A DNA stretch of 64,000 bases from Homarus americanus (GCF_018991925.1 NW_024738608.1:392425-456424), one strand, 5' to 3'; shown: positions 22,501-35,641, numbered from the stretch's first letter. Made by a program: numbers and translations. The notes: a model not told the origin generated them from the sequence alone.

Positions 22501-25500
22501 GGGATGTTTAGGCTATTACGAGACAGAAATAGGATAAGAGCTGACGAACGGGGATAACAGGTTATTACGGAGACAGAAATAGGACAGAGCTAATGAACGG
22601 GGATACCAGGTTATTACGGAGACAGAACAGGGACAGAGCTGATGGAATGGAGACGAAGTTAAGGAGAGCAGAAATAGGAGCAGAGCTGACGAACGGGGAT
22701 ATAGGTTACATGGAGACAGAACAGGGACAGAGCCGACGAACGGGGATACTAGGTTATTAAGCAGAGACAGAAATAGGACAGAGCTGACGAACGGGGGATA
22801 CTAGGCTATTACAGAGACAGAACAGGGACAGAGCTGACGGAACGGGGATACCAGGGGTTATTACGAGACAGAAACAGGACAGAGCCGACGAACTTTCTGG
22901 GATACCAGGCTATTAAAGTGGAGATAGAAATAGGATAAGATGACGTGAAACGGGGGATACTAGGTTATTACGAGCATATAATAGGAGACAGAGCGACGTA
23001 ACGGGGGGATACCAGGTTATTAAGTATAGTGAACAGGGACAGAGCTGGATGAATGGGGATACTAGGTTAACTGAGACAGAACAGGACAGAGCTGACGAAC
23101 GGGGGATACTAAGAAGGTTATTGGTAGAGAGCAGAACAGGGACAGAGCTGACGAATGTATAGCCTAGGCTACAGAGACAGAACAGGGACAGAGAGCTGAT
23201 GTAGAACGGGGATACTAGTTAGCAACGGAGACAGAATAGACAGAGCTATGACGAACGGGATACTAGGCTATAACTGAGACAGAACAGGGACAGAGCTGAT
23301 GTGAACGGGGGAGGTTTAGGTTATTAAGCAGAGACAGAAATAGGACAGAGCGTGACGAACGGGGATACTAGGCTATTAAGGAGACAGAACAGGACAGAGC
23401 TTGACGGAACGGGGACAAGGTACACATGGAGAGCAAACAGGACAGAGCGACGTGAACGGGGGACACGAAAGGTTAGCGGAGATGGTTATATAGAGCCAGA
23501 CGTGAACGGGGGATACTATGCACCGAGACAGAAATAGGAAGACAGAGCTAGACGAACGGGGGACATTGTATATTATGTAGAGAGCAGAAATAGGGACAGA
23601 GCTGACGAACGTGGGGATAATGGAAGGTTACAGAGACAGAACAGGACAGAGCTAGATGAACGGGGGATACCAGGTTAATATAGAGACAGAACAGGACAGA
23701 GCTGATGAACAGATACCAGGTTATAAATTGAGACAGAAACAGACAGAGCTGACGAATGTGAGACATGAAGCTGAAATTGAGACAGAAATAGTGGTTGAGC
23801 TGGACGGAATGTGGATACTAGGAAGCATACAGATGCAGTTATATTAAGAGCTTGACGTGAACGATACCAGGCTATTACGACAAGAACAGATGAGCTGGAT
23901 GAACGACAAGGTTATGAGACAGAACAGGACAGAGCCGACGAACGGGGGATAATGAAAGTTATTACGAGTAAACAGGAGCAGAGCTGATGTGAACGGGGGA
24001 TACTAGGTTATAACTGAGATGAAATAGGGATAGAGCTTTGACGGATGAACGGGAACTAGGTTATTACGGAGACAGAACAGGGACAGAGCTGATGGAACGG
24101 GGATACTAGGTTATTACGGAGACAGAACAGGGACAGAGCTGACGTGAACGGGGATACTAGGTTATTACTGAGACAGAACAGGGACAGAGCTGACGTGAAC
24201 GGGGATACTAGGTTATTACAGAGACAGAACAGGGACAGAGCTGACGTGAACGGGATACTAGGGTTAGGAGCAGACAGAACAGAGGATGTGAACGGGGATA
24301 CTAGGTTACGGAGACAGAACAGGGACAGAGCTGACGTGAACGGGGATACTAGGTTTTACGGAGACAGAACAGGGACAGAGCTGACGTGAACGGGGATACT
24401 AGGTTATTACGGAGACAGAACAGGGACAGAGCTGACGGAACGGGGATACGTATTACGGAGACAGAACAGGGACAGAGCTGACGTGAAGGATACTAGGTTA
24501 TTACGAGACAGAACAGGACAGAGCTGACGAACGGGGATACTAGGTTATTCAGAGACAGAACAGGACAGAGCTGGTGTGAACGGGGATACTAGGTTATTAC
24601 GGAGACAGAACAGGGACAGAGCTGACGAACAGATACTAGGTTATTACGGAGACAGAACAGGGACAGAGCTGACGTGAACGGGGATACTAGGTTATTACAG
24701 AGAACAGAACAGGGACAGAGCTGACGAACGGGGATACTAGGTTATTACAGAGACAGAACAGGGACAGAGCTGACGTGAACGGGGATACTAGGTTATTACG
24801 GAGACAGAACAGGGACAGAGCTGACGTGAACGGGGATACTAGGTTATTACAGAGACAGAACAGGGACAGAGCTGACGTGAACGGGGATACTAGGTTATTA
24901 AGGAGACAGAAAGGGACAGAGCTGACGAACGGGATACTAGGTTATTACGGACAAACAGACAGAGCACGTGAACGGGGATACTAGGTTGAGAGACAGAACA
25001 GAGCTAAACAGGGATCTAGGTTCGAGACAGAACAGGGACAGAGCTGACGTGAACGGGGGATACTAGGTTATTAGGAGACAGAACAGGGACAGAGCTGACG
25101 TGAACGGGGATACTAGGTTATAACTGAGACAGAACAGGGACAGAGCTGAACGGGATACTAGGTTATTACAGAGACAGAACAGGGACAGAGCTGACGTGAA
25201 CGGGGATACTAGGTTATTACAGACAGAACAGGGACAGAGCTGACGAACGGGGATACTAGGTTATTACGAACAGAACAGGTGAAGGACAGGTTTTACGGAG
25301 ACAGAACAGGGACAGAGCTGACGTGAACGGGGATACTAGGTTATTACGGGACAGAAATAGGACAGAGCTGGCGAACGGGGATACTAGGTTAAGAGACAGA
25401 ACAGGGACAGAGCTGAGTGAACGGGGATACCAAGGTGAGACAGAACAGGGACAGAGCTGACGTGAACGGGGATACTAGGTTATTACAGACAGAACAGGGA

Positions 25501-28500
25501 CAGAGCTGAGGAACGGGGATACTAGGTTATTAAACGACAGAACAGGGACAGAGCGAGGAAAGGTTCGGAGACAGAACAGGGACAGAGCTGACGTGAACGG
25601 GGATACTAGGTTATTACAGAGACAGAACAGGGACAGAGCGACGAACGGGGATACTGTTATCAAGGTTCAGAGACAGAACAGGACAGAGCTGACGAACGAT
25701 ACTAGGTATTTATTACGGAGACAGAACAGGGACAGAGCTACGTGAACGGGGATACTAGGTTATTACAGAGACAGAACAGGGACAGAGCGACGTGAACTGG
25801 GATACTAGGGTTATAACTGGAGACAGAACAGGGACAGAGCTGACGATACTAGGGTTATTACGGGAGACAGAACAGGACAGAGCTGACGAACTGGGATAAT
25901 AGGTTATAACTGAGACAGAACAGGACAGAGCTGACGTGGAACTCGGATACTAGGTTATTACGAGACAGAACAGGACAGAGGTGACGTGAACGGGGATACA
26001 CAAGTTATTACGAGACAGAACAGGGACAGAGGTGACGTGAACGGGATACTAGGTTACGAGACAGAACAGGGACAGAGGTGACGAACGGGGGATGTTGGGT
26101 TACGGAGACAGAACAGGGACAGAGCCAGACGAACGGGGATACCAGGTTGGTTACAGAGACAGAACAGGACAGAGCTGACGTGAACGGGGATACTAGGTTA
26201 TTACGGAGACAGAACAGGACAGAGCTGACGCAACGGGATACTAGGGGTTATTACGGAGATGGAACAGGGACAGAGCTGACGAACGTGGGGATACTAGGTT
26301 ATTACGGAGACAGAACAGGGACAGAGCTGACGAACGGGGATACTAGGGTTACGGAGACAGAACAGGGACAGAGCTGACGAACGGGGGATACTAGGTTATT
26401 ACGGAGACACAGAACAGGACAGAGCTGACGTGAACGGGATACTAGGTTATTAAGCAGAGACAGAACAGGGACAGAGCTGACGAACGGGGATACTAGGTTG
26501 GTTACGGAGACAGAAATAGGGACAGAGCTGATGAACTGGGATACTAGGTTATTACGGAGACAGAACAGGACAGAGCTGACGTGAACGGGGATACCAGGTT
26601 GGTTACGGAGACAGAACAGGGACAGAGCTGACGAACGGGGATACTAGGGTTATTAAGGAGACAGAACAGGACAGAGCTGACGAACGGGGGATACTAGGTT
26701 ATTACGGAGACAGAACAGGGACAGAGCTGACGAACGGATACTATACACATGGAGACAGAACAGGGACAGAGCTGAGGAACGGGGATACTAGGTTATTACG
26801 GAGACAGAACAGGGACAGAGCTGACGTGAACGGGGGATACCAGGTTATTACGGAGACAGAACAGGGACAGAGCTGACGAACGGGGATACTAGGTTATTAC
26901 GGAGACAGAACAGGGACAGAGCTGACGTGAACGGGGATACCAGGGTTATTGGCAGAGACAGAACAGGGACAGAGCTGACGTGAACGGGGATACTAGGTTA
27001 TTACAGAGACAGAACAGGGACAGAGCTGACGAACGGGGATACTAGGTTATTACGGAGACAGAACAGGGACAGAGCTGACGCGGAACTGGGATACTAGGTT
27101 ATTACGGAGACAGAACAGGGACAGAGCGACGTGAACGGGGATACCAGGTTGTCACGGAGACAGAACAGGGACAGAGCTGACGAACGGGGGATACCAGGTT
27201 ATTACAGAGACAGAACAGGGACAGAGCTGACGAACGGGGGATACTAGGTTATAACTGAGACAGAACAGGGACAGAGCTGACGTGAACGGGGATATCAGGT
27301 TATTACAGAGACAGAACAGGGACAGAGCTGGACGTGAACGGGGATATTTAGTTATTACAGAGAGAACAGGACAGAGCTGACGTGAACGGGATACTAGGTT
27401 ATAACTGAGACAGAACAGGGACAGAGCTGACGAACGGGGATAACAGGTTATAACTGGACAGAACAGGACAGAGCTGACGAACGGGGGATACCAGGTTATT
27501 ACAGAGACAGAACAGGGACAGAGCTGACGAAATTTGGGGATAACAGTTACGGAGACAGAACAGGGACACAGAGCTGACGTGAACGGGGATACAAGGTTAC
27601 GGAGACAGAACAGGGACAGAGTTGACGTGAACGTAGATACCAGGTTATTACGGAGACAGAACAGGGACAGAGCTGACGAACGGGGATACTAGGTTATAAC
27701 TGAGACAGAACAGGGACAGAGCTGACGAACGCAGATACTAGGTTATTACGGAGACAGAACAGGGACAGAGCTGACGAACGGGGATACCAGGTTACAGAGA
27801 CAGAACAGGACAGAGCTGACGAACGGGATACTAGTTATTATAGAGACAGAACAGGGACAGAGCTGACGAACGGGGATACTAGGTTATAACTGAGACAGAA
27901 CAGGGACAGAGCCGACGTGAACGGGGATAGCTTTAGGTTATAACTGAGACAGAACAGGGACAGAGCTGACGAATGGGATACTAGGTTATTACAGAGACAG
28001 AACAGGGACAGAGCTGATGAACGGGGATACTAGGTTATTACGAGACAGAACAGGGCCAGAGCTGAACGATGTTATTACGGAGACAGAACAGGGACAGAGC
28101 TGACGTGAACGGGGATACTAGGTTATTACGAGACAGAACAGGGACAGAGATGACGTGAACGGGATACATACGGAGACAGAACAGGACAGAGCTGACGTGA
28201 ACGGGGATACTAGGTTACACGGAGACAGAACAGGGACAGAGCTGACGTGAACGGGGATACTAGGTTGGTAACTGGAGACAGAACAGGGACAGAGCTACGA
28301 ACGGGGGATACTAGGGTTATTACGGAGACAGAACAGGACAGAGCTGACGTGAACGGGATACTAGGTTATTACAGGAAGACAGAACAGGACAGAGCTGACG
28401 TGGAACGGGGATACTAGGTTATTATAGAGACAGAACAGGACAGATGACGTGAACGGGGGATAATAGGGTTATAACTGAGACAGAACAGGGACAGAGCTGA

Positions 28501-31206
28501 CGTGAACGGGGGATACTAGGGGTTATAACTGAGACAGAACAGGGACAGAGCTGATGAACGATACCAGGTTGGTTACAGAGACAGAACAGGGACAGAGCTG
28601 ACGAACGTAGATACTAGGTTATTACAGAGACAGAACAGGGACAGAGCTGACGTGGAACGGGGATACTAGGTTACAGAGACAGAACAGGGACAGAGAGCTG
28701 ACGAACGGGGATACTAGGTTATTACGGAGACAGAACAGGACAGAGCTGACGTGAACGGGGGATACGAAAGGTTACAGAGACAGAACAGGGACAGAGCTGA
28801 CGTGAACGGGATACCAGGTTATAACTGAGACAGAACAGGACAGAGCTGATGTGAACGGGGGATACTAGGTTATTACGGAGACAGAACAGGGACAGAGCTG
28901 ACGTGAACGGGGATACTAGGTTATTACGGAAGACAGAACAGGACAGAGCTGACGTGAACGGGGGATACTAGGTTATTAAGCAGAGACAGAAACAGGGACA
29001 GAGCTGATGAACGGGGATACTAGGTTATTACAGAGACAGAACAGGGACAGAGCTGACGTGAACGGGGGATACTAGGTTATTACGGAGACAGAACAGGGAC
29101 AGAGTCAGACGTGAACGGGGATACTAGGTTATTACAGAGACAGAACAGACAGAGCTGATGAACGGGGGATACTAGGGTTAGTTACGAGACAGAACAGGGA
29201 CAGAGCTGACGAACGGGGATACTAGGTTAAGAGTATTGGAGAATGAGGGACAGAGTTGACGAACGGGGATACTAGGTTACAGAGACAGAACAGGGACAGA
29301 GCTGATGGAACGGGGGATACTAGGTTATTACGGAGACAGAACAGGGACAGAGCTGACGTGAACGGGGATAAAGCAAGGTTATTACGGAGACAGAACAGGG
29401 ACAGAGCTGACGAACGGGGGATACTAGGCGTTACGGAGACAGAACAGGGACAGAGGACGTGAACGGGGATACTAGGTTATAACTGAGACAGAACAGGGAC
29501 AGAGCTGACGTGAACGGGGATACTAGGTTACGGACAGAACAGGGACAGAGCTGACGAACGATACTTAGGTTATTACAGAGACAGAACAGGGACAGAGCTG
29601 ACGAACGGGGATACTAGGGTTATTATAGAGACAGAACAGGGACAGAGCTGACGTGAACGTGGGGGATACGAGATATAACTGAAGACAGAACAGGGACAAG
29701 AGCTGACGAATGGGGGATACTAGGTTATAACTGAGACAGAACAGGACAGAGCTGACGTGAACGGGGATACTAGGTTGGTTACAGAGACAGAACAGGGACA
29801 GAGCTGACGCGGAACGGGGGGGATACTAGGTTATTACGGAGACACAGAACAGGGACAGAGCTGACGAACGGGGGATACAAGACATGAGACAGAACAGGAC
29901 AGAGCTGACGAACGGGGATACTAGGTTATTACGGAGACAGAACAGGGACAGAGCTGACGTGAACGGGGGATATTAGGTTATAATTGAGACAGAACAGGGA
30001 AGGAGCTGACGTGAACGGGGGATACTAGGTTGGTTACGGAGACAGAACAGGGACAGAGCTGAATGAACGGGGATAATAGTTACAGAGACAGAACAGGGAC
30101 AGAGCGCTGACGAACGGGGGATACCAGGTTATTACAGAGACAGAAATAGGACAGAGCTGACGTGAATGGGGATACTAGGTTATTACGGAGACAGAACAGG
30201 GACAGAGCTGACGTGAACGGGGGATAATACTAGGTTATTACAGAGACAGAACAGGGACAGAGCTGACGTGAACGGGGATACTGTGTTATAACTGAGACAG
30301 AACAGGGACAGAGCTGACGAACGGGGGATGCTTAGGTTATTACGTGAGACAGAACAGGGACAGAGCTGACGAACGGGGATACTAGGTTGGTTGAAGGAGA
30401 CAGAAACAGGAAGGAAATGGACGAACGGGGATACTAGTTATTACAGAGACAGAACAGGGACAGAGTTGACGAACGGGGGATACTAGGTTATTACAGAGAC
30501 AGAACAGGGACAGAGCTGACGTGAACGGGGATTACTAGTTATTACGGACAGAACAGGGACAGAGCTGACGTGAACGGGGATACTAGGTTATTACAGAGAC
30601 AGAACAGGGAGCAGAGCTGACGAACGGGGATACTAAAGGTTACGGAGACAGAAACAGGGACAGCTGATGTGAACGGGGATACTAGGAAGGTTACAGTATA
30701 TTAGAACAGGGACAGAGCTGACGTGAACGGGGGATACTAGGGTTGGCAGAGACAGAAACAGGGACAGAGCTGACGTGAACGGGGGATACTAGAAGGTTAC
30801 AGAGACAGAACAGGACAGAGCTACGTGAACGATACTAGGTTATTACGAGACAGAACAGGAATAATAGAGCGGATGAACGGGGGGATACTAGGTTATTAAG
30901 CAGTAGACAGAACAGGGACAGAGCTGACGTGAACGGGGATACTAGGTTATTACAGAGACAGAACAGGGACAGAGCTGACGTGAACGGGGATACTAGGTTA
31001 TTACGGAGACAGAACAGGGACAGAGCTGACGTGAACGGGGATACTAGATTGTAACTGAGACAGAGGGACAGAGCTGACGTGAACGGGGATACTAGGTTAT
31101 TACAGAGACAGAACAGGGACAGAGCTGACGTGAACGGGGATACTAGGTTATTACGGAGACAGAACAGGGACAGAGCTGACGTGAACGGGGATACTAGATT
31201 GTAACT
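19560..31206. repeat. 11.6-kb satellite array, 51-bp unit (core GAGACAGAACAGGGACAGAG)
   Basis: The unit is 51 bp: the core GAGACAGAACAGGGACAGAG, then CTGACGTGAACGGGGATACT, then AGGTTATTACG. Roughly 230 units fill the interval without interruption. Units from 19.6 to about 24.0 kb are strongly diverged, with many indels. From about 24.1 kb they are increasingly alike, and the last 300 bases are nearly perfect. There a three-unit block (ACAGAG, ACGGAG, then a variant with TAGATTGTAACT) is repeated at about 30932-31056 and 31081-31206. The right edge is sharp, ending in the TAGATTGTAACT variant. Fifty-one is 17 codons, so short repeated-peptide frames occur on both strands, but frequent 1-2 base indels break them and no frame exceeds about 138 codons. 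I regard the array as non-coding. Confidence 0.98.
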
Positions 31207-31270
31207 CTCCATAAACACAAGCTATGAAGACTCCAGTGATAAATTTCTGATGGTTGCGGACGACACAAAG
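31207..31270. other. Junction after the 51-bp array
   Basis: The array stops within a unit, at AGATTGTAACT, and unique sequence follows without any intermediate decay. Confidence 0.7.
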
Positions 31271-31725
31271 CGATTAGACTTGCCTTAACCTAATTCTGTA
31301 CCTAACTTTACTAATCATAACAACCTTACCATATCAAATCAACTTAACATTAACCTAACCTAACCTTTCTTTTAACAACCCTATCCTAACATTACCATCT
31401 AACCTAATGTTACCTGAACAATCCTTACCTAATTTAACCCAATTTAACCTAATCTTACAGTATCAGACGTCACCTAACTTTACGATACTTAAAACACCCC
31501 CTATCTTAACCTTACTTTAACACTTGTAACCTGACCTAACATAGTCTTAATTATCCTTAAGTGATATTAACAATAATAACCTTAACAGTCCTAATCTAAC
31601 CTAACCTTAAACCAAAACCAACATTAAATGACGTAAGCTAACCTGTTAAACCTAACCTAATCTTAACAAACCTAATCTAACATGTTAAACCTAACCTAAC
31701 CTTAACAACCTTAACCTAAAATCAC
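31271..31725. repeat. Degenerate CCTAA-rich tract
   Basis: About 450 bases are rich in AACCTAACCTT, CTTAACCTAA and related words on the plus strand. This is the C-strand of a TTAGG-type repeat, heavily mutated but with a recognisable 5- to 6-base rhythm throughout. It directly follows the 51-bp array. Confidence 0.75.
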
Positions 31726-33900
31726 TAGGTCAGACTTGGTAGAATATGTCTACTTGGCTCATATTGGTGTCAGTCATAAAAGGTGGCAGAGCGGGACTTC
31801 TTACGCAAATATATTAAGTTATTCGCTAGAGTAAAGTAATAATTTATATAAGTTTGCTTTCGTTTATCTTACATTTGTTATTTTATTGGAGTAAATATTT
31901 CACTAGCCATCCATTAAACAAAATCCCGTATAAAAATTTCTCAACAAAATGGCGACCGTCTCCTTTACCTTCGCTTCAAGTAACTCTATGTACAACTACG
32001 TAAATTATGTTCAGATATTACAGGAAATATGGTGACTTTCCTAGACATTTAACTGTATTTTTACGTCAATCTTAAATACCCCCTGAACAATAGTGGTGGC
32101 AGACACTGAAACACTTTACTGTATAGCCAATTTGGGTTACTGGTTGGCACCTCATGATTGGCCGACAGGTCTGAAGAAAATATGGACAGACGAGTAATAT
32201 TTAGCGTGGAGTATAGTACCTTGTGTTTACGTGTAACCATAATTATTTAACAAAACTCACGTATTGCATTCTCATAATTGTGTTCTTATCCCTCTTATTA
32301 TTCCTCTATCCAATTCATCAACTTGTGTTATTATTCTTTTTGTCTGTTCTCTGTTTGGATATATTTAACACTATAAGAGCAGGATGCAAGACAAGATGTG
32401 CAGGGCGGCAATATAGAGACGACCAGACTCGTGTTTCACAAATATTACCAACAACACCTTAACTAGATTAATATCTTACGTAATAATGTCAACAAATACC
32501 TTTAACATTCCAGATTTCCGTACCTGTAACTCCTGTTATTTTATCAAGGTGGAAAAGATGACAGTTTAAGACACTTCTTGACAGTCTTTGACACTTATCA
32601 ACGCGACGACAGCAGCAACAGTGAGTGACGCTCTGACAGTCCAAAAGCAGAATCTCCTCGACCGGGTCGACCCTCGGGCCTCGTCAATCTGGATGGGGAA
32701 AAAAAGAAACAGGACCAAAACCTAGTCGAAGCTTCAAGAATTCGGAATCAGTGTTGTCTCATTGTTATGCCGAGGCTTAAACATACCTTTATATATTTTA
32801 CGACACGTGTTACAATATACAGTATACCACGCAATTATTTTTTCTTAAAATTTATTATTAAGACTTAGAATTTTATGCATGGTATAGTAAACTTAATCTT
32901 GTATTAATATTTCATAAACACATAATTTTATGTGAGAGACCACCCAATCGAACACAAGGCTCTGCTGCTGCTCCTGAACCTTTAAACACGTCGTATCTGA
33001 ATCCTGACGTTATAGTGTGTCAACGTTTTGTCAGTCAACATTTTAAGAAACTTATCAGTTTGTTTTAATTTTCTTCTACTGTACTTGACTCACACGCTTA
33101 GATGAATATAAAACATGAGATGGTCAAATACAATTATCTTAAAAGGTTATGGTCATTAACAACTAATGATACGATACTATTTTTATAGACCAAAGTTTAC
33201 CGTTTGACAACACCCCTAACTGACTGACTGCGTTTGATCTACTGGTCGTCAGACCAACACTACTAACGTAAATAGTAGACAGTCCCTAACAGAATCATAA
33301 ACTCACCCTGGCCTAATGACTCTGAAAATTAGATCAATCCAAACTCGTAACTTAGTGTCACTATGAACTAATCAATTGCGCTGAGTTCTCTTGATCCTGT
33401 TCCTTGCCGCTAGACACACTCTTCCCTGGTCTGTAATATCTCACTCACGGGGCACCAGGTATATTACAGTAAGCCATTAGTTAGTTTTAGCTGTTGACCG
33501 GGGAACAGAGGGTAGTAGGTATGTCATCAAAGACTTGTGTATGATAATGTTCACTGTGAGGCCAGGAGTTACACACAGCGAAAACTGGAAGGTTATCTAT
33601 TGTGTCAAGATTGGTTTGTGTTATATTGTACAGGTGAACACTTTATTGTACAGGTGTGAAAAATAGACTGAATATAAAAGCAAGAAGTAAGTTAGAATCG
33701 AAGGAATAACAAGAGTAAGTTTCGTTAGTTTACGTTAGTTGAAATATTTAAGTGTATACAGCTTTTGTGTCCGTATGTATATTCTTTCTTTATAAATCTA
33801 ATGATAAACTTTGATTGGTATTCATGACGTCTTCATTACGTAATTGATTTTAGCGTTCGTTATATATGAATAAATCATTTATCATCAGCATATTCCATTA
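31726..33900. other. AT-rich unique DNA, with a 28-codon ORF in good initiation context
   Basis: No recognised gene. A small plus-strand ORF at 31949-32035 (28 codons) begins CAACAAAATGGCG, an excellent arthropod start context, with TATAAAAA about 20 bases before it. It could be chance or the first coding exon of something longer. Another plus frame (32223-32462, 79 codons) begins hydrophobic but matches nothing. At about 33432-33469 the inverted repeat CTGTAATAT...ATATTACAG spans a loop of roughly 20 bases. Confidence 0.3.
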
Positions 33901-34830
33901 ATAGAATTTTTTAGTACCCGCTGATTGGTGCAAAATATACCGACGTCATCCACTCACATGGCAGTATTTTTTCTGGGTCTTTTCTTATCTCTTGGAATCC
34001 AGTCTAAAAACTCCCTGGCTCGCTGTTCGTCTGTTTTACCCGCCGCTACCCCTGACCACCGCCATTTTAATGCTCCCTCGATAACACCTCGTAAATTGAT
34101 TTGTGGTTTTACCTCTTTCTTCTTTCAGTGACCTGGAGTTTCTGTGTCAGTTTTACAGTGTCCTGACAGCACAGGTCACTCAAACATCTCCTCTGACATG
34201 TGGAGTCTTTACTTATTTATGACTAAGTTTTCCAAAAGCTCTCTTGATTATTTTAACTCTAATTTTACTTCTCTCGGCTAATCTACACGTGATAGCAACT
34301 GCCCTGAGTCCCTCTAAGAATCACTCGGTAGCTTCTATAGACCAAGTATGGGTGGCTTTCTTGGAGGTTAATTTGGGTAAATTTTTTTTATCCATAAGGA
34401 CTGTTAGACCATTGTTCACGTCAGTATCTCTGTAAGGTTTAATACTCTCAGCCACACGGGGATGGGTCAGGTAGGTGCGGCTGGTGTGAGGAGGAGCGTG
34501 GGGGGTGGTGTCGCAGTATTCTGGATTTATAACCGCCATTGTAATAAGTCAAAAGTTGCTTACGACTCGATAAAACACTAAATACAATGGTCGTACATAC
34601 TACCCCTTGCAAATACTTCCTGATTAACTTTACAATGATCAGTGTCAGAGAGGACGGATGCAGCACACTAAGCCTTCGGTATGCAAAATGGCGATGTGGC
34701 CGGCACTGCACTAGACCATTTTCACTTACTCCAACTGTAAAGTCAGGTACCCATTTGAGTAGCTCAGTTAGGTCTTGGCATTAAAAGAGTGAATTCCTTG
34801 CACGTTGTGAGTCGGCCTTGCTCTTACAGC
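33901..34830. other. Region with small unassigned ORFs
   Basis: The most protein-like frame is on the minus strand at 34539-34321 (72 codons, MAVINPEYCDTTPHAPP at its start). After its stop the same frame continues open for about 45 more codons, with a basic segment. I do not recognise it and see no splice signals that clearly bound it. It may be a relic of an unknown repeat. The overlapping frames at 34448-34711 and 34587-34784 are no stronger. Confidence 0.25.
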
Positions 34831-35335
34831 TACAATGACAACGTATGCATTAAAAGTTTTTCACTGTCATTGTCAACTTACAGTATATCACTTTTTCGCT
34901 TATTTTTATTGTCCATTTTACCATTTTTGTTCCATCAATGAACAAGTTGGTACCTCGAATTCAGTTTTGTTTTCAGTGAATTTATTTTTTGAATTGGACG
35001 ATATATTTTCTAACGGAACGCTTCTTTATATTTTTTTCTCTCTTATATTTATGTAATTTATTTTGTAATGCGTCAATACTTTTTTCTATTGGACATATAC
35101 TCTTAAGTCTCATCATCTGTGTACACTTTTGAGTTATCTTCTTCACATAAGGATCTACGTGGTTTTAAGCGTCAAACATAAAATATTTTTTCTGGTGGAT
35201 ATTTGTATATCGTGAGCGCTGCTGTTTTTATTTGTGTAATTTTCTAAAACATTATTTCATATATTTTTTTTCACACACGCACACATACCCACCCAACCAC
35301 ACACTTATGCATACACAAACACCTACACTAATATA
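34831..35335. other. T-rich unique DNA
   Basis: I see nothing gene-like. The 73-codon plus frame at 34835-35056 is Phe/Tyr/Leu-rich because of base composition. CACACACC words near 35270-35335 lead into a (CA)n run. Confidence 0.5.
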
Positions 35336-35361
35336 CATACACACACACACACACACACACA
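35336..35361. repeat. (CA)n microsatellite
   Basis: About 13 uninterrupted CA dinucleotides. Confidence 0.95.
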
Positions 35362-35529
35362 GCCCAGTCCCAACCATTGTAAAAATTATCAATAACTTGT
35401 AATAAATCAGTGTATTCACTCCCAGTAAACACTACTCCTTGCACTGTCACTATGTTGAAATGAACTGTAGTTTGAGCTTTTCCCCATCTAGTTATTATAT
35501 GTCTCATTTGTGTCACTTATGTTGCTTGT

Positions 35530-35641
35530 ATATTATTTGTAATTCGTAACCCATTCCCCAAATATGTAACTGTATATTTTCAGCCTTCTGGCTGCCAAGC
35601 TCTTTCAATAAACCGTTAATTATTATTATTATTATTATTAC
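35530..35641 (+). repeat. Retroelement 3' tail: hairpin, AATAAA, (ATT)n
   Basis: The order on the plus strand is TGTATATTTTCAGCC, a 4-base loop TTCT, GGCTGCCAAGCTCT, CAATAAACCGTTA, then (ATT)n. The CAGCC/GGCTG hairpin followed by AATAAACCGTT and a trinucleotide tail is shared with the minus-strand block at 39412-39535, which shows that this is a dispersed element end and not a chance microsatellite. The upstream body (35373-35530) is unidentified. Confidence 0.7.

Noticed and set aside
18602..31206. Regular repeats that might be taken for a CRISPR array.
   Set aside because: Units are contiguous with no unique spacers, the DNA is eukaryotic and no cas genes are present.
19640..31218. Numerous 60-138-codon frames in the 51-bp array that repeat a 17-residue peptide.
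   Set aside because: The period is divisible by three, so frames persist by arithmetic. Frequent 1-2 base indels break every one, and both strands are equally open.
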